Of a DNA stretch of 64,000 bases, positions 24,053 to 32,880 are shown piece after piece. The first letter of the stretch is position 1, and each line of letters opens with the position of its first letter. This stretch comes from Streptomyces avermitilis MA-4680 = NBRC 14893. GTDB taxonomy: Bacteria > Actinomycetota > Actinomycetes > Streptomycetales > Streptomycetaceae. The notes beneath the pieces were generated by a model, which had not been told where the DNA came from, did not search any database, and saw only the letters and a program-made list of their open reading frames with translations. Both the position numbers and the translations under genes were made by a program. The stretch spans positions 5,394,001-5,458,000 of the forward strand of contig NC_003155.5 of assembly GCF_000009765.2 (NCBI RefSeq), read 5' to 3'.

Positions 24053-26319
24053 ACGGCGTCCCCCGACAGGTCGGTCAGCAGGTCCTGCCGGGGGTCCCGG
24101 AGGATCTCGGCCAGTGCTTCGTGGACCGGCCGGTACACGAACCGCTCGTCCTCGTGGTCGTGGGCCAGATATCCGGAGAGCCGGCGCAGCAGGCTGTCGA
24201 TCATCCGGTCCGGTTCCTCGATCGGCCGCCCGAGGAGGGCGCCCGCCATCGCCGGCCACACGTTCGACCAGGGGATGCCGGCGCCCAGCGCGAAGGCGCT
24301 GGCCCGCAGCAGTGCCAGCGCCACGTCCGCCGGAAGCCCCTCGTCGGCCGCCAGCCGCAGGTCGCGTCGCAGCAGGCCGATGGTGCCCGCCTGCAACAGG
24401 TCGAGCCACCGCGGGTCGGCGGCCAGGACCGCCGGATCGGTGGTCTCCCTCAGCTGCTCGCCCGCCAGCCGGGCGTCCAGGAACGAGGGCCACACCCGGT
24501 CGGCGACGGCTTCGGCGGCCCGGCGCGTGCTCTCGCTCCCGCAGTCCTTCGGGCCGATGAGCGCCTCGACGTAGGCGGCGATGTCGTCCCGGCTGCCGGT
24601 GTCGTCCGTGCGCAGGACCGACGCCGTGGGGAAGATCTCGCACAGCGCGGCGAGCAGGCCGGGTTCCTGGGTGACGGGCGGCCGGGTGAGGGCGGTGCGC
24701 GGGGCGGATCCCCGGGGGGCCGCCAGATGCGCGGGGGGCCGGCTGCTGCGTACCCCGATGAGCAGCCGGAGGTTGCGCCGCTGCCCTTCGGGTTCCGCGG
24801 GCTGCCGCGCCGGGCCGCGCTGGCCGGGCAGGGGAGCCGAGGGAGCGCAGTGGGCGTTCAGCGGGGCCAGCACGTCGCGGACGATCCGGAAGGGCTCGTA
24901 CGCCTCGTCGAGGCCGTCGACGACCAGGGTGAGCGTCTCGCCGGGCTCCGCCAGGTGGGTGTCCAGCTGGGTGCCCCAGAGGTCGACGGGATCGTCCGTG
25001 GGCCCCAGGGGGCGCGGTGCGACGCCGAGGCCGAGCAGGAGGTCGCGCAGGACGTCCGCGGCGGAGCGGTGCCGGGCCAGTACGGCGACGGACACCGAGT
25101 TCTCGGGTGGAACGGTCCGCGGCGAGGCCGACCTGACGGCGTCGGCGTAGTCGGCGTTCTCGCGGAACAGCGGATCGCTGAGGGTCACGGCCCGGCCGAG
25201 CACGGCCGACTTGCCGCTGCCGGCGGTTCCGGTCAGCAGGAGCACTCCCTCCGGGCGGGTGAGGAAGACGGCGAGTTCGCGGTTGAGGCGTTCGCGGCCG
25301 CTGAAGTACCAGCCGGGGTCGGCCTCCTGCGGGCGGCCGCTGGCCCGGTCGAGCCAGATGTCGATGTCCTCGGCGGGCGTGGCGACCTGGCGGCGCGCGG
25401 GCCCCACCAGCTGCCGTCTGGGCCGGTAGCCGGGATTGGGCAGGCAGGGGGTCAGCACGGTCTGGCCGCCGCCGTCGATGATGCGCCGCAGCCGGTGCCT
25501 GCGCCGCTCGGTGTCGCCCCGTAACTCGCTCTCGAATTCCGTCATCAGATCGCCGACGCTCAGCCAGGGCGTGGTGATCTGGGCGTTGGTCCGCAGCCGT
25601 CGCAGGACCTGGCGCATCACGGACGGGAAGCGCCCCACCTGGACCAGCTGGTCCTGGGCGCAGGTGGCGATGACGTCCAGGCTGCCCTGTTCGCGCCTGC
25701 TCTGCCGGATCTCCTTGTGCAGCTCGCTCAGTTCGCCGGCGATGGCCTCCGCGTAGCAGGTGTTGACGATGACCAGGACGTGCTCGGCCCGGGAGTCGAG
25801 GGCGGCGGCGACGATCTCGCTGGTGCGGATGGCCGTGGCCAGCTGACGCCGCAGCTCGGTCTTCGGCAGTTGCAGGAAGTGCGTACCGGAGGCGCCCAGC
25901 TTTCCGTGTCCGGTGACGAACAGGACCAACGCCTGGCCGCCCGTCTCGCGTACCCGGGCCTCGTGCAGGAACCTCTCCACGTCGTAGCGCTCGTGAAGCT
26001 CCGGCTGGACCACCCGGTGGAACGGCTCGTCGGCCTCGGGGTCGCACCACCAGTCGGTGACGACGGAGAGCTGTTCGTCAATACCGGCCGTGAAGTCCTC
26101 GTCCCCGTCCGGGTATTCACGGACGGCGACGGTCAACAGGGTGCGCTGCGGGGGTGGTTCGTCCCCCGTCCGCGCCCCGGGGTCCCCCGTCCGCGGCTCC
26201 GTGGCCCCCGTCCGCGAACCCGTGTTCCCGGCCTGCGTACTGGTGTTCCCCGCCGCCCGCCGTTCGTCCTCCGCCGGTGTCCCGTCGATCCTGACAAGCC
26301 CGCCCGCCCGCCGTCGCAT
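24049..26319 (-). CDS. Caspase-like peptidase fused to STAND-type NTPase
   Basis: A 756-residue protein. Residues 20-55 are a low-complexity Thr/Gly/Arg linker. Residues ~58-295 form a caspase (C14) domain with the catalytic pair His ~138 (LVLFVTGHGK) and Cys ~188 (VLVIVNTCYA). Then comes a NACHT/STAND NTPase with P-loop GTAGSGKS (364-371) and Walker B TLVVDGLDEA (~464-473). A helical end follows (FVYRPVHEALAEILRD). ATG 26319 has an AGGGAG very close by. The WD40 protein is co-translated behind it and an LCAT-like lipase starts head-to-head 19 bp away. The layout matches bacterial STAND/NLR-like defence proteins that trigger a protease on sensing infection. The function is inferred. Confidence 0.95.
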   Translation of the reverse strand: MRRRAGGLVRIDGTPAEDERRAAGNTSTQAGNTGSRTGATEPRTGDPGARTGDEPPPQRTLLTVAVREYPDGDEDFTAGIDEQLSVVTDWWCDPEADEPFHRVVQPELHERYDVERFLHEARVRETGGQALVLFVTGHGKLGASGTHFLQLPKTELRRQLATAIRTSEIVAAALDSRAEHVLVIVNTCYAEAIAGELSELHKEIRQSRREQGSLDVIATCAQDQLVQVGRFPSVMRQVLRRLRTNAQITTPWLSVGDLMTEFESELRGDTERRRHRLRRIIDGGGQTVLTPCLPNPGYRPRRQLVGPARRQVATPAEDIDIWLDRASGRPQEADPGWYFSGRERLNRELAVFLTRPEGVLLLTGTAGSGKSAVLGRAVTLSDPLFRENADYADAVRSASPRTVPPENSVSVAVLARHRSAADVLRDLLLGLGVAPRPLGPTDDPVDLWGTQLDTHLAEPGETLTLVVDGLDEAYEPFRIVRDVLAPLNAHCAPSAPLPGQRGPARQPAEPEGQRRNLRLLIGVRSSRPPAHLAAPRGSAPRTALTRPPVTQEPGLLAALCEIFPTASVLRTDDTGSRDDIAAYVEALIGPKDCGSESTRRAAEAVADRVWPSFLDARLAGEQLRETTDPAVLAADPRWLDLLQAGTIGLLRRDLRLAADEGLPADVALALLRASAFALGAGIPWSNVWPAMAGALLGRPIEEPDRMIDSLLRRLSGYLAHDHEDERFVYRPVHEALAEILRDPRQDLLTDLSGDAV

Positions 26320-26338
26320 GCTCCCTATTCTTCCCGTC

Positions 26339-27829
26339 ATGAACGAGCCGTCGCAGTCATATCCCGCGGGCCGCCTCGCCGTTGAACGGGCCGGTGGTCC
26401 GCCGGGCCTGTCCCCGAACACGACCCAGGACGCCGTCGTCGTGGTGCCCGGCATCATGGGCAGCGAGTTGTACGACACGGAGAAGGACGCCGTGATCTGG
26501 GGCCTGTCCCCCGGTCTGCTGCTGAAGGCGTGGACGACGCCCGCCGGACTGGGCGCGCTGCACCTCACCCCCGACGAACGGGAGGGGCGGCTGGGCCGGG
26601 TACGGCCGTCGCGGCTGCTGAGAACCGCCGGCTGGGCCCCCGTCCTCAAGGGCCAGGAGCCGTACACCGAGCTGGTCAGGACCGTCACCAGGAGCGTGGC
26701 CGCCCCGGAGGCGGTCCTCGAGTTCCCGTACGACTGGCGGCTGTCGGTGGCCACGAACGCCCGCTTCCTCGCGCAGGCCGCGCGCGAGCACCTGGAGCGG
26801 TGGCGCCGGCACCCCGCGCACACCGCGGCCCGCAGGCACCGGGTGGACGAGCGGGAGGGCCGGCTCGTCTTCGTCGCGCACTCCATGGGCGGGCTGCTGA
26901 CCCTCGCCGCGCTGAGCACCGGGCCCGACGGCGACCTCGCGGGGGACACCCGTGGGGTGCTCACGCTCGGCACGCCGTTCCAGGGTGCGGTCGCCGCGGC
27001 CGTCATCCTCAACACCGGCCGGGGCGCGCCGGTTCCGCTTCCGCGCGGCAGGCTCAGGAGTCTCGCGGTGACCATGCCGGGACTGCACGATCTGCTGCCG
27101 ACGTACCCCTGTGTGGCCGAGGGCGCGGACATCCGGGCGCTCAGCCCGGTGGACGTCGCGGACCTGGGCGGCGACAAGGATCTCGCCGTCCGGTCGGAGG
27201 CGTTCCACGAGGGTCTGCGCGGCCGTACGCTGCCCGGCCACCGTGCCGTCGTCGGGATCAGCCAGCCGACGATGCAGTCCCTGACGCTGCGGCAGGGCGT
27301 CGTCACCGCCTACGAGCACTGCTACCGGTACCACCGTGACGGCACGTTGCTGACGGACGGCGGCACCCCGCGCCGCTTCGACGTCGCGGGTGACGGAACG
27401 GTGCACAAGGAGTCGGCCTCCCTGACCCGGGGCGCCGTCCCGTTCGCCCTCCAGCACGGCACGCTGGCCAAGGGGGAGGCCGCGATGGAGGCGGTCACCT
27501 CGTTCCTGGCGGAGGACGAGCACCTGGGGCCCACGCAGGCGGCCGCGGGGATGGGACTGACGGTGCCGGACTTCGTCACCCCCGGCGCCGACTGGACGCT
27601 CCGCGTGCACGGTGCGGACAGTCCGGCGGGCCTGGAGTGCACGGTCGAGGAGGTGGGCACGGGGTCCGCCGTCCCGGTGCGCGCGGCCCTGTACGCCGAC
27701 GAGGACGAGCTCGCGGCGCGGGTCTCGGTGCCCGCGAGCGGCCTCTACCGCGTGACCCTGGACTCGGGCGACCGCACGCCCCTCACCCAGCTCGTCCTCG
27801 CGGGCCCGGACGATCTCGTCGCCGACTGA
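26339..27829 (+). CDS. LCAT-like alpha/beta hydrolase (lipase/acyltransferase) associated with caspase module
   Basis: A 496-residue protein. It has the LCAT-type N-terminus VVVVPGIMGSELYD (~33-46), EFPYDWRLSV (~128-137), nucleophile elbow FVAHSMGG (Ser ~182), GTPFQGAV, acid in AGDGTVHKES and His in FALQHGTLAKGE. The C-terminal ~100 residues form a separate strand-rich domain (GLECTVEEVGTGSAVPVRAA). No signal peptide is seen, so it should act inside the cell on lipids or acyl groups. It is head-to-head with the caspase-NTPase gene. ATG 26339 is used; an ATG at 26318 would overlap the divergent start codon. A membrane-damaging effector role is inference. Confidence 0.9.
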   Translation: MNEPSQSYPAGRLAVERAGGPPGLSPNTTQDAVVVVPGIMGSELYDTEKDAVIWGLSPGLLLKAWTTPAGLGALHLTPDEREGRLGRVRPSRLLRTAGWAPVLKGQEPYTELVRTVTRSVAAPEAVLEFPYDWRLSVATNARFLAQAAREHLERWRRHPAHTAARRHRVDEREGRLVFVAHSMGGLLTLAALSTGPDGDLAGDTRGVLTLGTPFQGAVAAAVILNTGRGAPVPLPRGRLRSLAVTMPGLHDLLPTYPCVAEGADIRALSPVDVADLGGDKDLAVRSEAFHEGLRGRTLPGHRAVVGISQPTMQSLTLRQGVVTAYEHCYRYHRDGTLLTDGGTPRRFDVAGDGTVHKESASLTRGAVPFALQHGTLAKGEAAMEAVTSFLAEDEHLGPTQAAAGMGLTVPDFVTPGADWTLRVHGADSPAGLECTVEEVGTGSAVPVRAALYADEDELAARVSVPASGLYRVTLDSGDRTPLTQLVLAGPDDLVAD

Positions 27830-27834
27830 TCAGG

Positions 27835-27871
27835 GTCGAGGGCCGCCAGGAACGTACCGGCGGCCCTCGAC
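27835..27871 (+). terminator. Terminator of the LCAT-like lipase gene
   Basis: gtcgagggccgcc (27835-27847) and its exact complement (27859-27871) flank an 11-base loop, just 6 bp past the stop. Confidence 0.75.
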
Positions 27872-27937
27872 GGAGCAGATGATTCCCCATGTGGTCGAAA
27901 TGTGATGGCCCGTGAAGTCCTCCTGTATTCAACGAGG

Positions 27938-27966
27938 TTGACAGTCCCCGCGGGGTGATCGAATAT
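27938..27966 (+). promoter_or_regulatory. Consensus housekeeping promoter of the sortase-substrate gene
   Basis: TTGACA at 27938-27943 and GAATAT at 27961-27966 are separated by exactly 17 bases. This is close to the HrdB-type consensus and ~130 bp before the ATG at 28101. A small dyad (gtccccgcgggg) lies in the spacer. Confidence 0.65.
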
Positions 27967-28100
27967 GTGCTCACGCTGTGACTCATGTGACCAGTGAGTC
28001 CGGTGTTTCTCTTCGACCACTCATCCCCGGTACGGCCCCCGGTGGCTTCGCGCTGCCCGCCGCCGTCGACCGGGACCCGGCACATGAAGATGGGGTCTGC

Positions 28101-29018
28101 ATGTCCATTGCGAGACGGGTCACCGTAAGCCGCCTGCTGGGGACAGGCGCCGCGGCGCTCACCCTCACCGCCGTCGCGTGCGGCTCGGCCTGGGCCACGG
28201 ATACGCCCGGCGGCGACGGCTGGGACAACTCCCACCGCGGCTACACGTCCGGGCAGGGCCCCGGCACGGTGACCGAGACCGACCGCTGCCAGTTCTCCCT
28301 GGACGGCACCGTCTTCACCGACTCGGTGCGGGTCGACGACCAGAACCTGAAGCCGACCGAGGACGGCAAGGTCCACATCAAGGTGCGGGCGGCCGAGGAC
28401 GCGACGAGCTGCACGGCCTCGCTGGCCGCGTACCGGGCCCACGGCGCGACCTTCGCGACCTCCGGCGTCCAGGTCTTCCACGACTTCGACTCGGTGACGG
28501 TGAAGCGGGGCGAGACCGACTCGCTGGACATCTCGGTGCCGGACGCGGGCTGCTTCGCGCAGATAGACCTGTACCGGGGCAAGGTCAAGTTCGACGGCGA
28601 GCTGGATGCCAAGGACGGCTTCGAGCACGGTGACGTGCCCAAGGGTCCGGACCGTCCGGTCATCAAGGACAAGCTGATCGCGGCGTGGAACGGCGGCGCG
28701 AAGGACTGCACCGCCCAGCCGCCGAGCACCCCGGAGTCGAAGCCGCCGGCCACGACGCCCCCGGCGTCCACGCCGTCCGCCTCGACCCCGCCGAAGGCGT
28801 CGACTCCCAAGCCCTCGACGACGCCCCCGTCCGACGAGAAGTCCAGCACCCCGCCGGCGGCCACCCCGAACGGCGGCTCGTCCACCCCGCCCGGTGACCT
28901 CGCCGAGACGGGTGGCGGCAACACCCTGCCGCTCGCGGCCGGTGCCGCGGCCCTCCTGGCGGTAGGCGCGGGAATCGTCGTGGCCGGCCGCCGCCGTACG
29001 GCGAAGTCCCGCTCCTGA
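28101..29018 (+). CDS. Sortase-anchored cell-wall protein (LAETG)
   Basis: A 305-residue surface protein. It has a signal peptide (MSIARRVTVSRLLGTGAAAL to GSAWA) and a ~180-residue folded domain with four Cys. A Pro/Ser/Thr-rich stalk follows (repeats of PPAST and KPSTTPP). The end is a class E sorting signal: LAETG, the hydrophobic run TLPLAAGAAALLAVGAGIVV and a basic tail. Sortase E anchors LAxTG proteins to peptidoglycan in Streptomyces. No sortase gene is in the window. A consensus promoter and a strong terminator frame it as a single-gene unit. Confidence 0.92.
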   Translation: MSIARRVTVSRLLGTGAAALTLTAVACGSAWATDTPGGDGWDNSHRGYTSGQGPGTVTETDRCQFSLDGTVFTDSVRVDDQNLKPTEDGKVHIKVRAAEDATSCTASLAAYRAHGATFATSGVQVFHDFDSVTVKRGETDSLDISVPDAGCFAQIDLYRGKVKFDGELDAKDGFEHGDVPKGPDRPVIKDKLIAAWNGGAKDCTAQPPSTPESKPPATTPPASTPSASTPPKASTPKPSTTPPSDEKSSTPPAATPNGGSSTPPGDLAETGGGNTLPLAAGAAALLAVGAGIVVAGRRRTAKSRS

Positions 29019-29037
29019 CCGACCCCGTCCCCATGCA

Positions 29038-29078
29038 GGGCCCGGCGCTCTTCCCCTGTGTATGAGAGCGCCGGGCCC
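29038..29078 (+). terminator. Terminator of the LAETG protein gene
   Basis: gggcccggcgctct (29038-29051) pairs perfectly with 29065-29078, loop 13 bases, followed by gttctt. It is 20 bp after the stop. Confidence 0.8.
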
Positions 29079-29149
29079 GTTCTTCATGTCCGGTGCCGGG
29101 CCGCTTCGCCGTCATGTGCCGGCTCTGTGCCCGGGGAACGCGGTGCTGG

Positions 29150-29887
29150 TCACCCCACCGTCGGAGACGGGGTCGTGGCGGGCGGGGGCGTGAAGCCCGC
29201 GGGCGGGGAGAGGACGACCGTCGGTTCTCCCGGCTGGGGAGCGGGCGGGGTGTGGTTGCTCTTGGCGTCCTTCGGCGGGGTCGTCTCCTGGAAGAGGACC
29301 GAGTCGAAGTCGACCAGGCCGGTCTGCTCCATGACCGTGATGTGGTCGAGGACCGTGTCGTTGGCCTGGTCGGCCAGCTGGCGGACCAGCGTGTTCTTGG
29401 TGGTGGCCCGGATGTTCGCGATGGCCGGGAAGATCTGGCCGTGGGTCACCCGAAGGATGTTGGCGAGGTCGGAGTCGAACTGCTTGCCGCTGTCCGAGGT
29501 CAGCGTCGCCACAAAGCCCTGTTGCTGCGGAGACGCCTGATTGGGCAGGGTGATGTTCAGCTGCTGGGCGATCTTCAGGCAGCTCTTGTCCAGATTGACG
29601 TGCCCGTTGATGAGGTGCTGCCCGGCGGTGCGGACGGACGCGATGGTGCCCTTCTTCACGGCCAGTTCACCGGCGGGGAACTCCCACAGCCCCGCCGCGC
29701 GCACCTTGACCACGAAGTCGCGGTCGGCCTCGGTCAGCGGCCCGGACTCGGTGTTGGCGATCACGCGCGACGGGGAGCTGGACGTGTTCTGAATCCCGAG
29801 CATGCTGGGGTAGGCGAGCGCCGACAGTGTCAGCATCAGGGCGCCACCGACGAAGAGGGTTCCCGCCGCGTTCCGTGAAATGCCCAT
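29150..29887 (-). CDS. DUF4142-type exported protein
   Basis: A 245-residue protein with an excellent AGGAGGTGCC ribosome-binding site. It has an N-terminal signal or anchor (TLFVGGALMLTLSALAYPSM) and then a helical domain with DUF4142 features: LTEADRDFVVKVRAAGLWEF, GHVNLDKSCLKIAQQLNI, VTHGQIFPAIANIRATTKNT. The end is Pro/Thr-rich (PPAGFTPPPATTPSPTVG). DUF4142 proteins are ferritin-like exported helical proteins of unknown activity. Confidence 0.88.
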   Translation of the reverse strand: MGISRNAAGTLFVGGALMLTLSALAYPSMLGIQNTSSSPSRVIANTESGPLTEADRDFVVKVRAAGLWEFPAGELAVKKGTIASVRTAGQHLINGHVNLDKSCLKIAQQLNITLPNQASPQQQGFVATLTSDSGKQFDSDLANILRVTHGQIFPAIANIRATTKNTLVRQLADQANDTVLDHITVMEQTGLVDFDSVLFQETTPPKDAKSNHTPPAPQPGEPTVVLSPPAGFTPPPATTPSPTVG

Positions 29888-30206
29888 GGCACCTCCTGGT
29901 AGGGGCCACCCGCTCGGGAGCGGGATGCCGTGTCTGACTGCGTGGTGGATCCGCACGGAGCGGTCCGACGTCCGGAGGTACGGCCGGGACGCGGGTGAAG
30001 AATCTTTGGAGCAGGCAAAATCCGTGCCGCGGGAAGTGTCCTGGGTCACATGGAGCGGCACGCGGCACGCGGTACGCGGTACGCAGCACGAGGCCCGTCG
30101 GCCCGCCACATGCGGGCCACATGCCCGCCACTGGTTGCCCCGCGCCCGGCGGAACGGCACCGTGGAGTGCGCTGTTGGTACCGGGACACTTCGGAGGCCG
30201 TCGCCC
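29888..30206. other. Intergenic region with GCGGYACGC tandem repeat
   Basis: This is the divergent gap between the DUF4142 and Usp genes. Around 30058-30090 the unit gcggcacgc/gcggtacgc recurs about four times. No gene is seen. Confidence 0.5.
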
Positions 30207-30692
30207 ATGAGCGTGATCGCCTGGATCGTCGAGGGAACCTGGCCCGCCTGCGTGGACGCGGCCCGGCGGTACGCGCCCGAACCGGCCGGCCTCGATCTGC
30301 TGTACGTCGGCGGCGGCGACGTACCCGGCATCGCGCACGGCGCCTTCGCCGGACTGCTCGGCCGCGGCCACCCCGAGCGCGACCCCGGCACCCGGCTCGA
30401 GGACCTCGGCGCCGCCTCGGCCGCCCGGCTCCTGGACGCGGCCGAGGAACGGCTCGGGCGCCCGTGCGGGCGGATGGAGCGGTACGGGCGCGTCGAGCGG
30501 GAGGTCGTGGCCGCCGCCGAGGGCGCGGAGCTGCTGATCGTGGCCCGTGACGGTGACCGTGCCCGGCTCGGCCCGCACAGCCTCGGCCCGGCGAGCCGGT
30601 TCGTCGTCGACCATGCCCCGTGCCCGGTGCTTCTGGTCTGGCCGGCCCCGGCGCCCGGCCTGGGGACGATCCCGCCACCGCCGCATCCCTGA
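30207..30692 (+). CDS. Universal stress protein-like protein
   Basis: A 161-residue protein. It begins IAWIVEGTWPACVDAARRYA and ends with RFVVDHAPCPVLLVWPAP, which is the closing strand of the UspA fold (usually S..V..HAPCPVLVV). The nucleotide-binding loop (normally GSRG) is replaced by ARDGDRARLGPHSLG, so ATP binding is uncertain. CGGAGG lies upstream of the ATG. It stands alone between an exported protein and a lipoprotein. Confidence 0.82.
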   Translation: MSVIAWIVEGTWPACVDAARRYAPEPAGLDLLYVGGGDVPGIAHGAFAGLLGRGHPERDPGTRLEDLGAASAARLLDAAEERLGRPCGRMERYGRVEREVVAAAEGAELLIVARDGDRARLGPHSLGPASRFVVDHAPCPVLLVWPAPAPGLGTIPPPPHP

Positions 30693-30934
30693 CGCGCTTT
30701 CCCGACGCGCTTCCCTGACACGCTTCCCCCGTCCCGGAGGCCGGCCGGCGTCCCGGAACGGCATTCCAGGGAAGGGGTGTTCCCGCAGGTCAAACGCATT
30801 TTTTCCGTTCGAGCGTCCCGTGTCCTCCGAAGATCGTTGCGCGGGTTGCGGCGGGCTCCGCAAGCTGTGACCTGTCAGCGGATCCGGGTCGGCCGGATCT
30901 CGTGGAACAGACCTGTGAACGGGGAAGAACACCC

Positions 30935-31672
30935 ATGCGCAAGCACCGCATCCGCACCGTCACCCTGGCCGCCGCCGCACTCGTGGCCGCCCTGTCGCTC
31001 ACCGCCTGCAACGGCTCCGACGACGCCTCCGGGGCCTCCTCGGCGGGCTCCTCCACCGGCGCCCCGGCGAAGGGCACCGACACGAACGGCACGGCGACCG
31101 GCGGTACCGGCGGTACCGGCAGCACGGGGAACAAGGGGACGGGGAACGGCGGTTCGTCGTCGGGCTCCGCCGACTCCGACGACTCCAAGTCCTCTTCGTC
31201 CTCTTCGTCGTCGTCCTCTTCGTCCTCGTCCTCCGGCGGCAGCGGCGACAAGAGCGGCTACGGGCAGAGTTGCGGGACCAACGACCTCACCTGGAGCTCC
31301 CGTTCGGAGTCGCAGGCCGGCGGTTACATCCTGGTCATGGCGAAAGCCAAGGCGGGCATCACCTGCGTCCTCTCCGGCGATCTGCCGGTCGTGGCGTTCG
31401 GCTCCGACGGCACCGAGGCGAGCAACGCCGAGCAGGTGGCCGGCGATCCGGTGACGCTGAGCGGATCCACGGTCGCGTACGCCGGTGTGAACCCGAAGAC
31501 CACGAACAACGACTACGGCAAGGAACTGACCAGCATCATCGTCAGTGCCAGCAACGACGACCCGAACCCCGTCTCCCTGAAGACCGGCGCCATCATCGTC
31601 GACAGGCCGATCGTCACGAACTGGCACACCTCCGCCGCGGACGCCGTCCCCGGCGACGGCACCGACGGCTGA
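30935..31672 (+). CDS. Lipoprotein with Ser-rich linker (DUF4232-like)
   Basis: A 245-residue lipoprotein with GGGGAAG upstream. It has a signal peptide and lipobox (LSLTAC), then a Gly/Thr/Ser linker with TGGTGGTGS repeats and a run of 15 serines. The C-terminal domain (GQSCGTNDLTWSSRSESQAG, ILVMAKAKAGITCVLSGDLP, GKELTSIIVSA) has the two-Cys pattern of DUF4232 proteins. It is on the outer membrane face. The ligand is unknown. Confidence 0.85.
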   Translation: MRKHRIRTVTLAAAALVAALSLTACNGSDDASGASSAGSSTGAPAKGTDTNGTATGGTGGTGSTGNKGTGNGGSSSGSADSDDSKSSSSSSSSSSSSSSSGGSGDKSGYGQSCGTNDLTWSSRSESQAGGYILVMAKAKAGITCVLSGDLPVVAFGSDGTEASNAEQVAGDPVTLSGSTVAYAGVNPKTTNNDYGKELTSIIVSASNDDPNPVSLKTGAIIVDRPIVTNWHTSAADAVPGDGTDG

Positions 31673-31771
31673 CGCCCCGCCCCGCGCCCCCCCGCACCCG
31701 TACCCGGGCCGACAGGGGGCTCCTGCGGCGCGTGCGCGTGGCGGTGCCGGGGGTGGCGTACCGGTCCCCGT

Positions 31772-31788
31772 ATGTTCGATCCGAACAT
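31772..31788. promoter_or_regulatory. 17-bp palindrome before the permease gene, candidate operator
   Basis: atgttcg-atc-cgaacat is a perfect inverted repeat 18 bp before the ATG. It is followed by a second small dyad tccga-caa-tcgga at 31788-31800. The position suits a repressor of the permease pair. It does not look like the usual Zur box, so the regulator is unknown. Confidence 0.5.
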
Positions 31789-31806
31789 CCGACAATCGGA
31801 GCGAGC

Positions 31807-32880
31807 ATGCAGAAAACGGATGAAATGGCCGAGGTGGTGGAAGTGTCGGCCGTGACCGTGCCGGCGCCCGGCGGAGCACCGGGGCGGCCCGCGACCCGCC
31901 GTCCGCGCACCGCCCGGTTCACGGCGATCGGCCTCTCGCTGGCCGCACTCGCCGTGGCCGCCGCCCTCACCGGCATCGGCCCACGGTGGCTCGACGCCCC
32001 GGCCGTCGGGGCCTGGCGCACCGTCTGCCTCGCCATCACCATCCAGGCGCTGCCCTTCCTGCTGCTCGGCACGGTGCTGTCCGGTGCGATCAACGCGTTC
32101 GTACCGGCGCAGGTGTTCACCAGGGTGCTGCCCAAGCGACCCGTGCTCGCCGTCCCCGTCGCCAGTGCCGCGGGTGTCGTCCTGCCGGGCTGCGAGTGCG
32201 CGTCGGTGCCGGTCGCGAACAGCCTGATCGGCCGGGGCGTCACCCCGGCCGCCGCCTTCGCGTTCCTCCTCTCCGCCCCCGCGGTCAATCCCGTGGTCCT
32301 GACCGCCACGGCCGTCGCGTTTCCCGGCAGCCCGGCGATGGTGCTGGCCCGGCTGCTCGCCTCGCTCGTCACCGCCGCGGTGATGGGCTGGCTGTGGCTC
32401 TGGCTGGGGCGCGAGGAGTGGCTGCGCGCCGCCGTCCGGCACACCGGACACCGGCCGGGGCACAGTCGCCGGACCGAGTTCCGCCTCGGTTTCCAGCACG
32501 ACTTCCTGCACGCGGGCGGCTTCCTCGTCCTGGGAGCCATGGCCGCGGCCACCTTCAACGTCGCGGTGCCGCGCTCGGTCCTGGACACGTTCTCCGGCTC
32601 GCCCTGGCTCTCCGTGCTCTTCCTGGCCGGGCTGGCCGTCGTCCTCGCGGTCTGCTCCGAGGCCGACGCGTTCGTCGCCGCCTCGCTCACCGGGTTCTCG
32701 CCCACCGCGCGGCTCACGTTCATGGTGGTCGGCCCGATGGTCGACCTGAAGCTGATCGCCCTTCAGGCGGGCACCTTCGGACGGGCCTTCGCCGTCCGCT
32801 TCAGCGCCGCCACCACCGTCGTGGCGGTCGGGTGCAGCGTGCTGGTCGGCGGCGCGCTGGTCGGGGGTGGTCTGCTGTGA
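31807..32880 (+). CDS. Permease of the UPF0718 (YraQ/YcgR) family
   Basis: A 357-residue membrane protein with ~8 spans. It carries the family signature VLPGCECASVPVANSLIGRG in its first half and the mirrored VVLAVCSEADAFVAASLTGF in the second, each with conserved Cys and Glu. These repeats suggest a metal- or thiolate-based transport site. The last bases overlap the start of the next gene (GTGA), a typical pairing with TIGR03943-family proteins. In other bacteria this pair is linked to zinc homeostasis, so metal transport is likely. Confidence 0.92.
   Translation: MQKTDEMAEVVEVSAVTVPAPGGAPGRPATRRPRTARFTAIGLSLAALAVAAALTGIGPRWLDAPAVGAWRTVCLAITIQALPFLLLGTVLSGAINAFVPAQVFTRVLPKRPVLAVPVASAAGVVLPGCECASVPVANSLIGRGVTPAAAFAFLLSAPAVNPVVLTATAVAFPGSPAMVLARLLASLVTAAVMGWLWLWLGREEWLRAAVRHTGHRPGHSRRTEFRLGFQHDFLHAGGFLVLGAMAAATFNVAVPRSVLDTFSGSPWLSVLFLAGLAVVLAVCSEADAFVAASLTGFSPTARLTFMVVGPMVDLKLIALQAGTFGRAFAVRFSAATTVVAVGCSVLVGGALVGGGLL

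Noticed and set aside
30058-30090. CRISPR-like short repeats (gcggyacgc)
   Set aside because: The units are 9 bp, contiguous and have no spacers; simple tandem repeat only.
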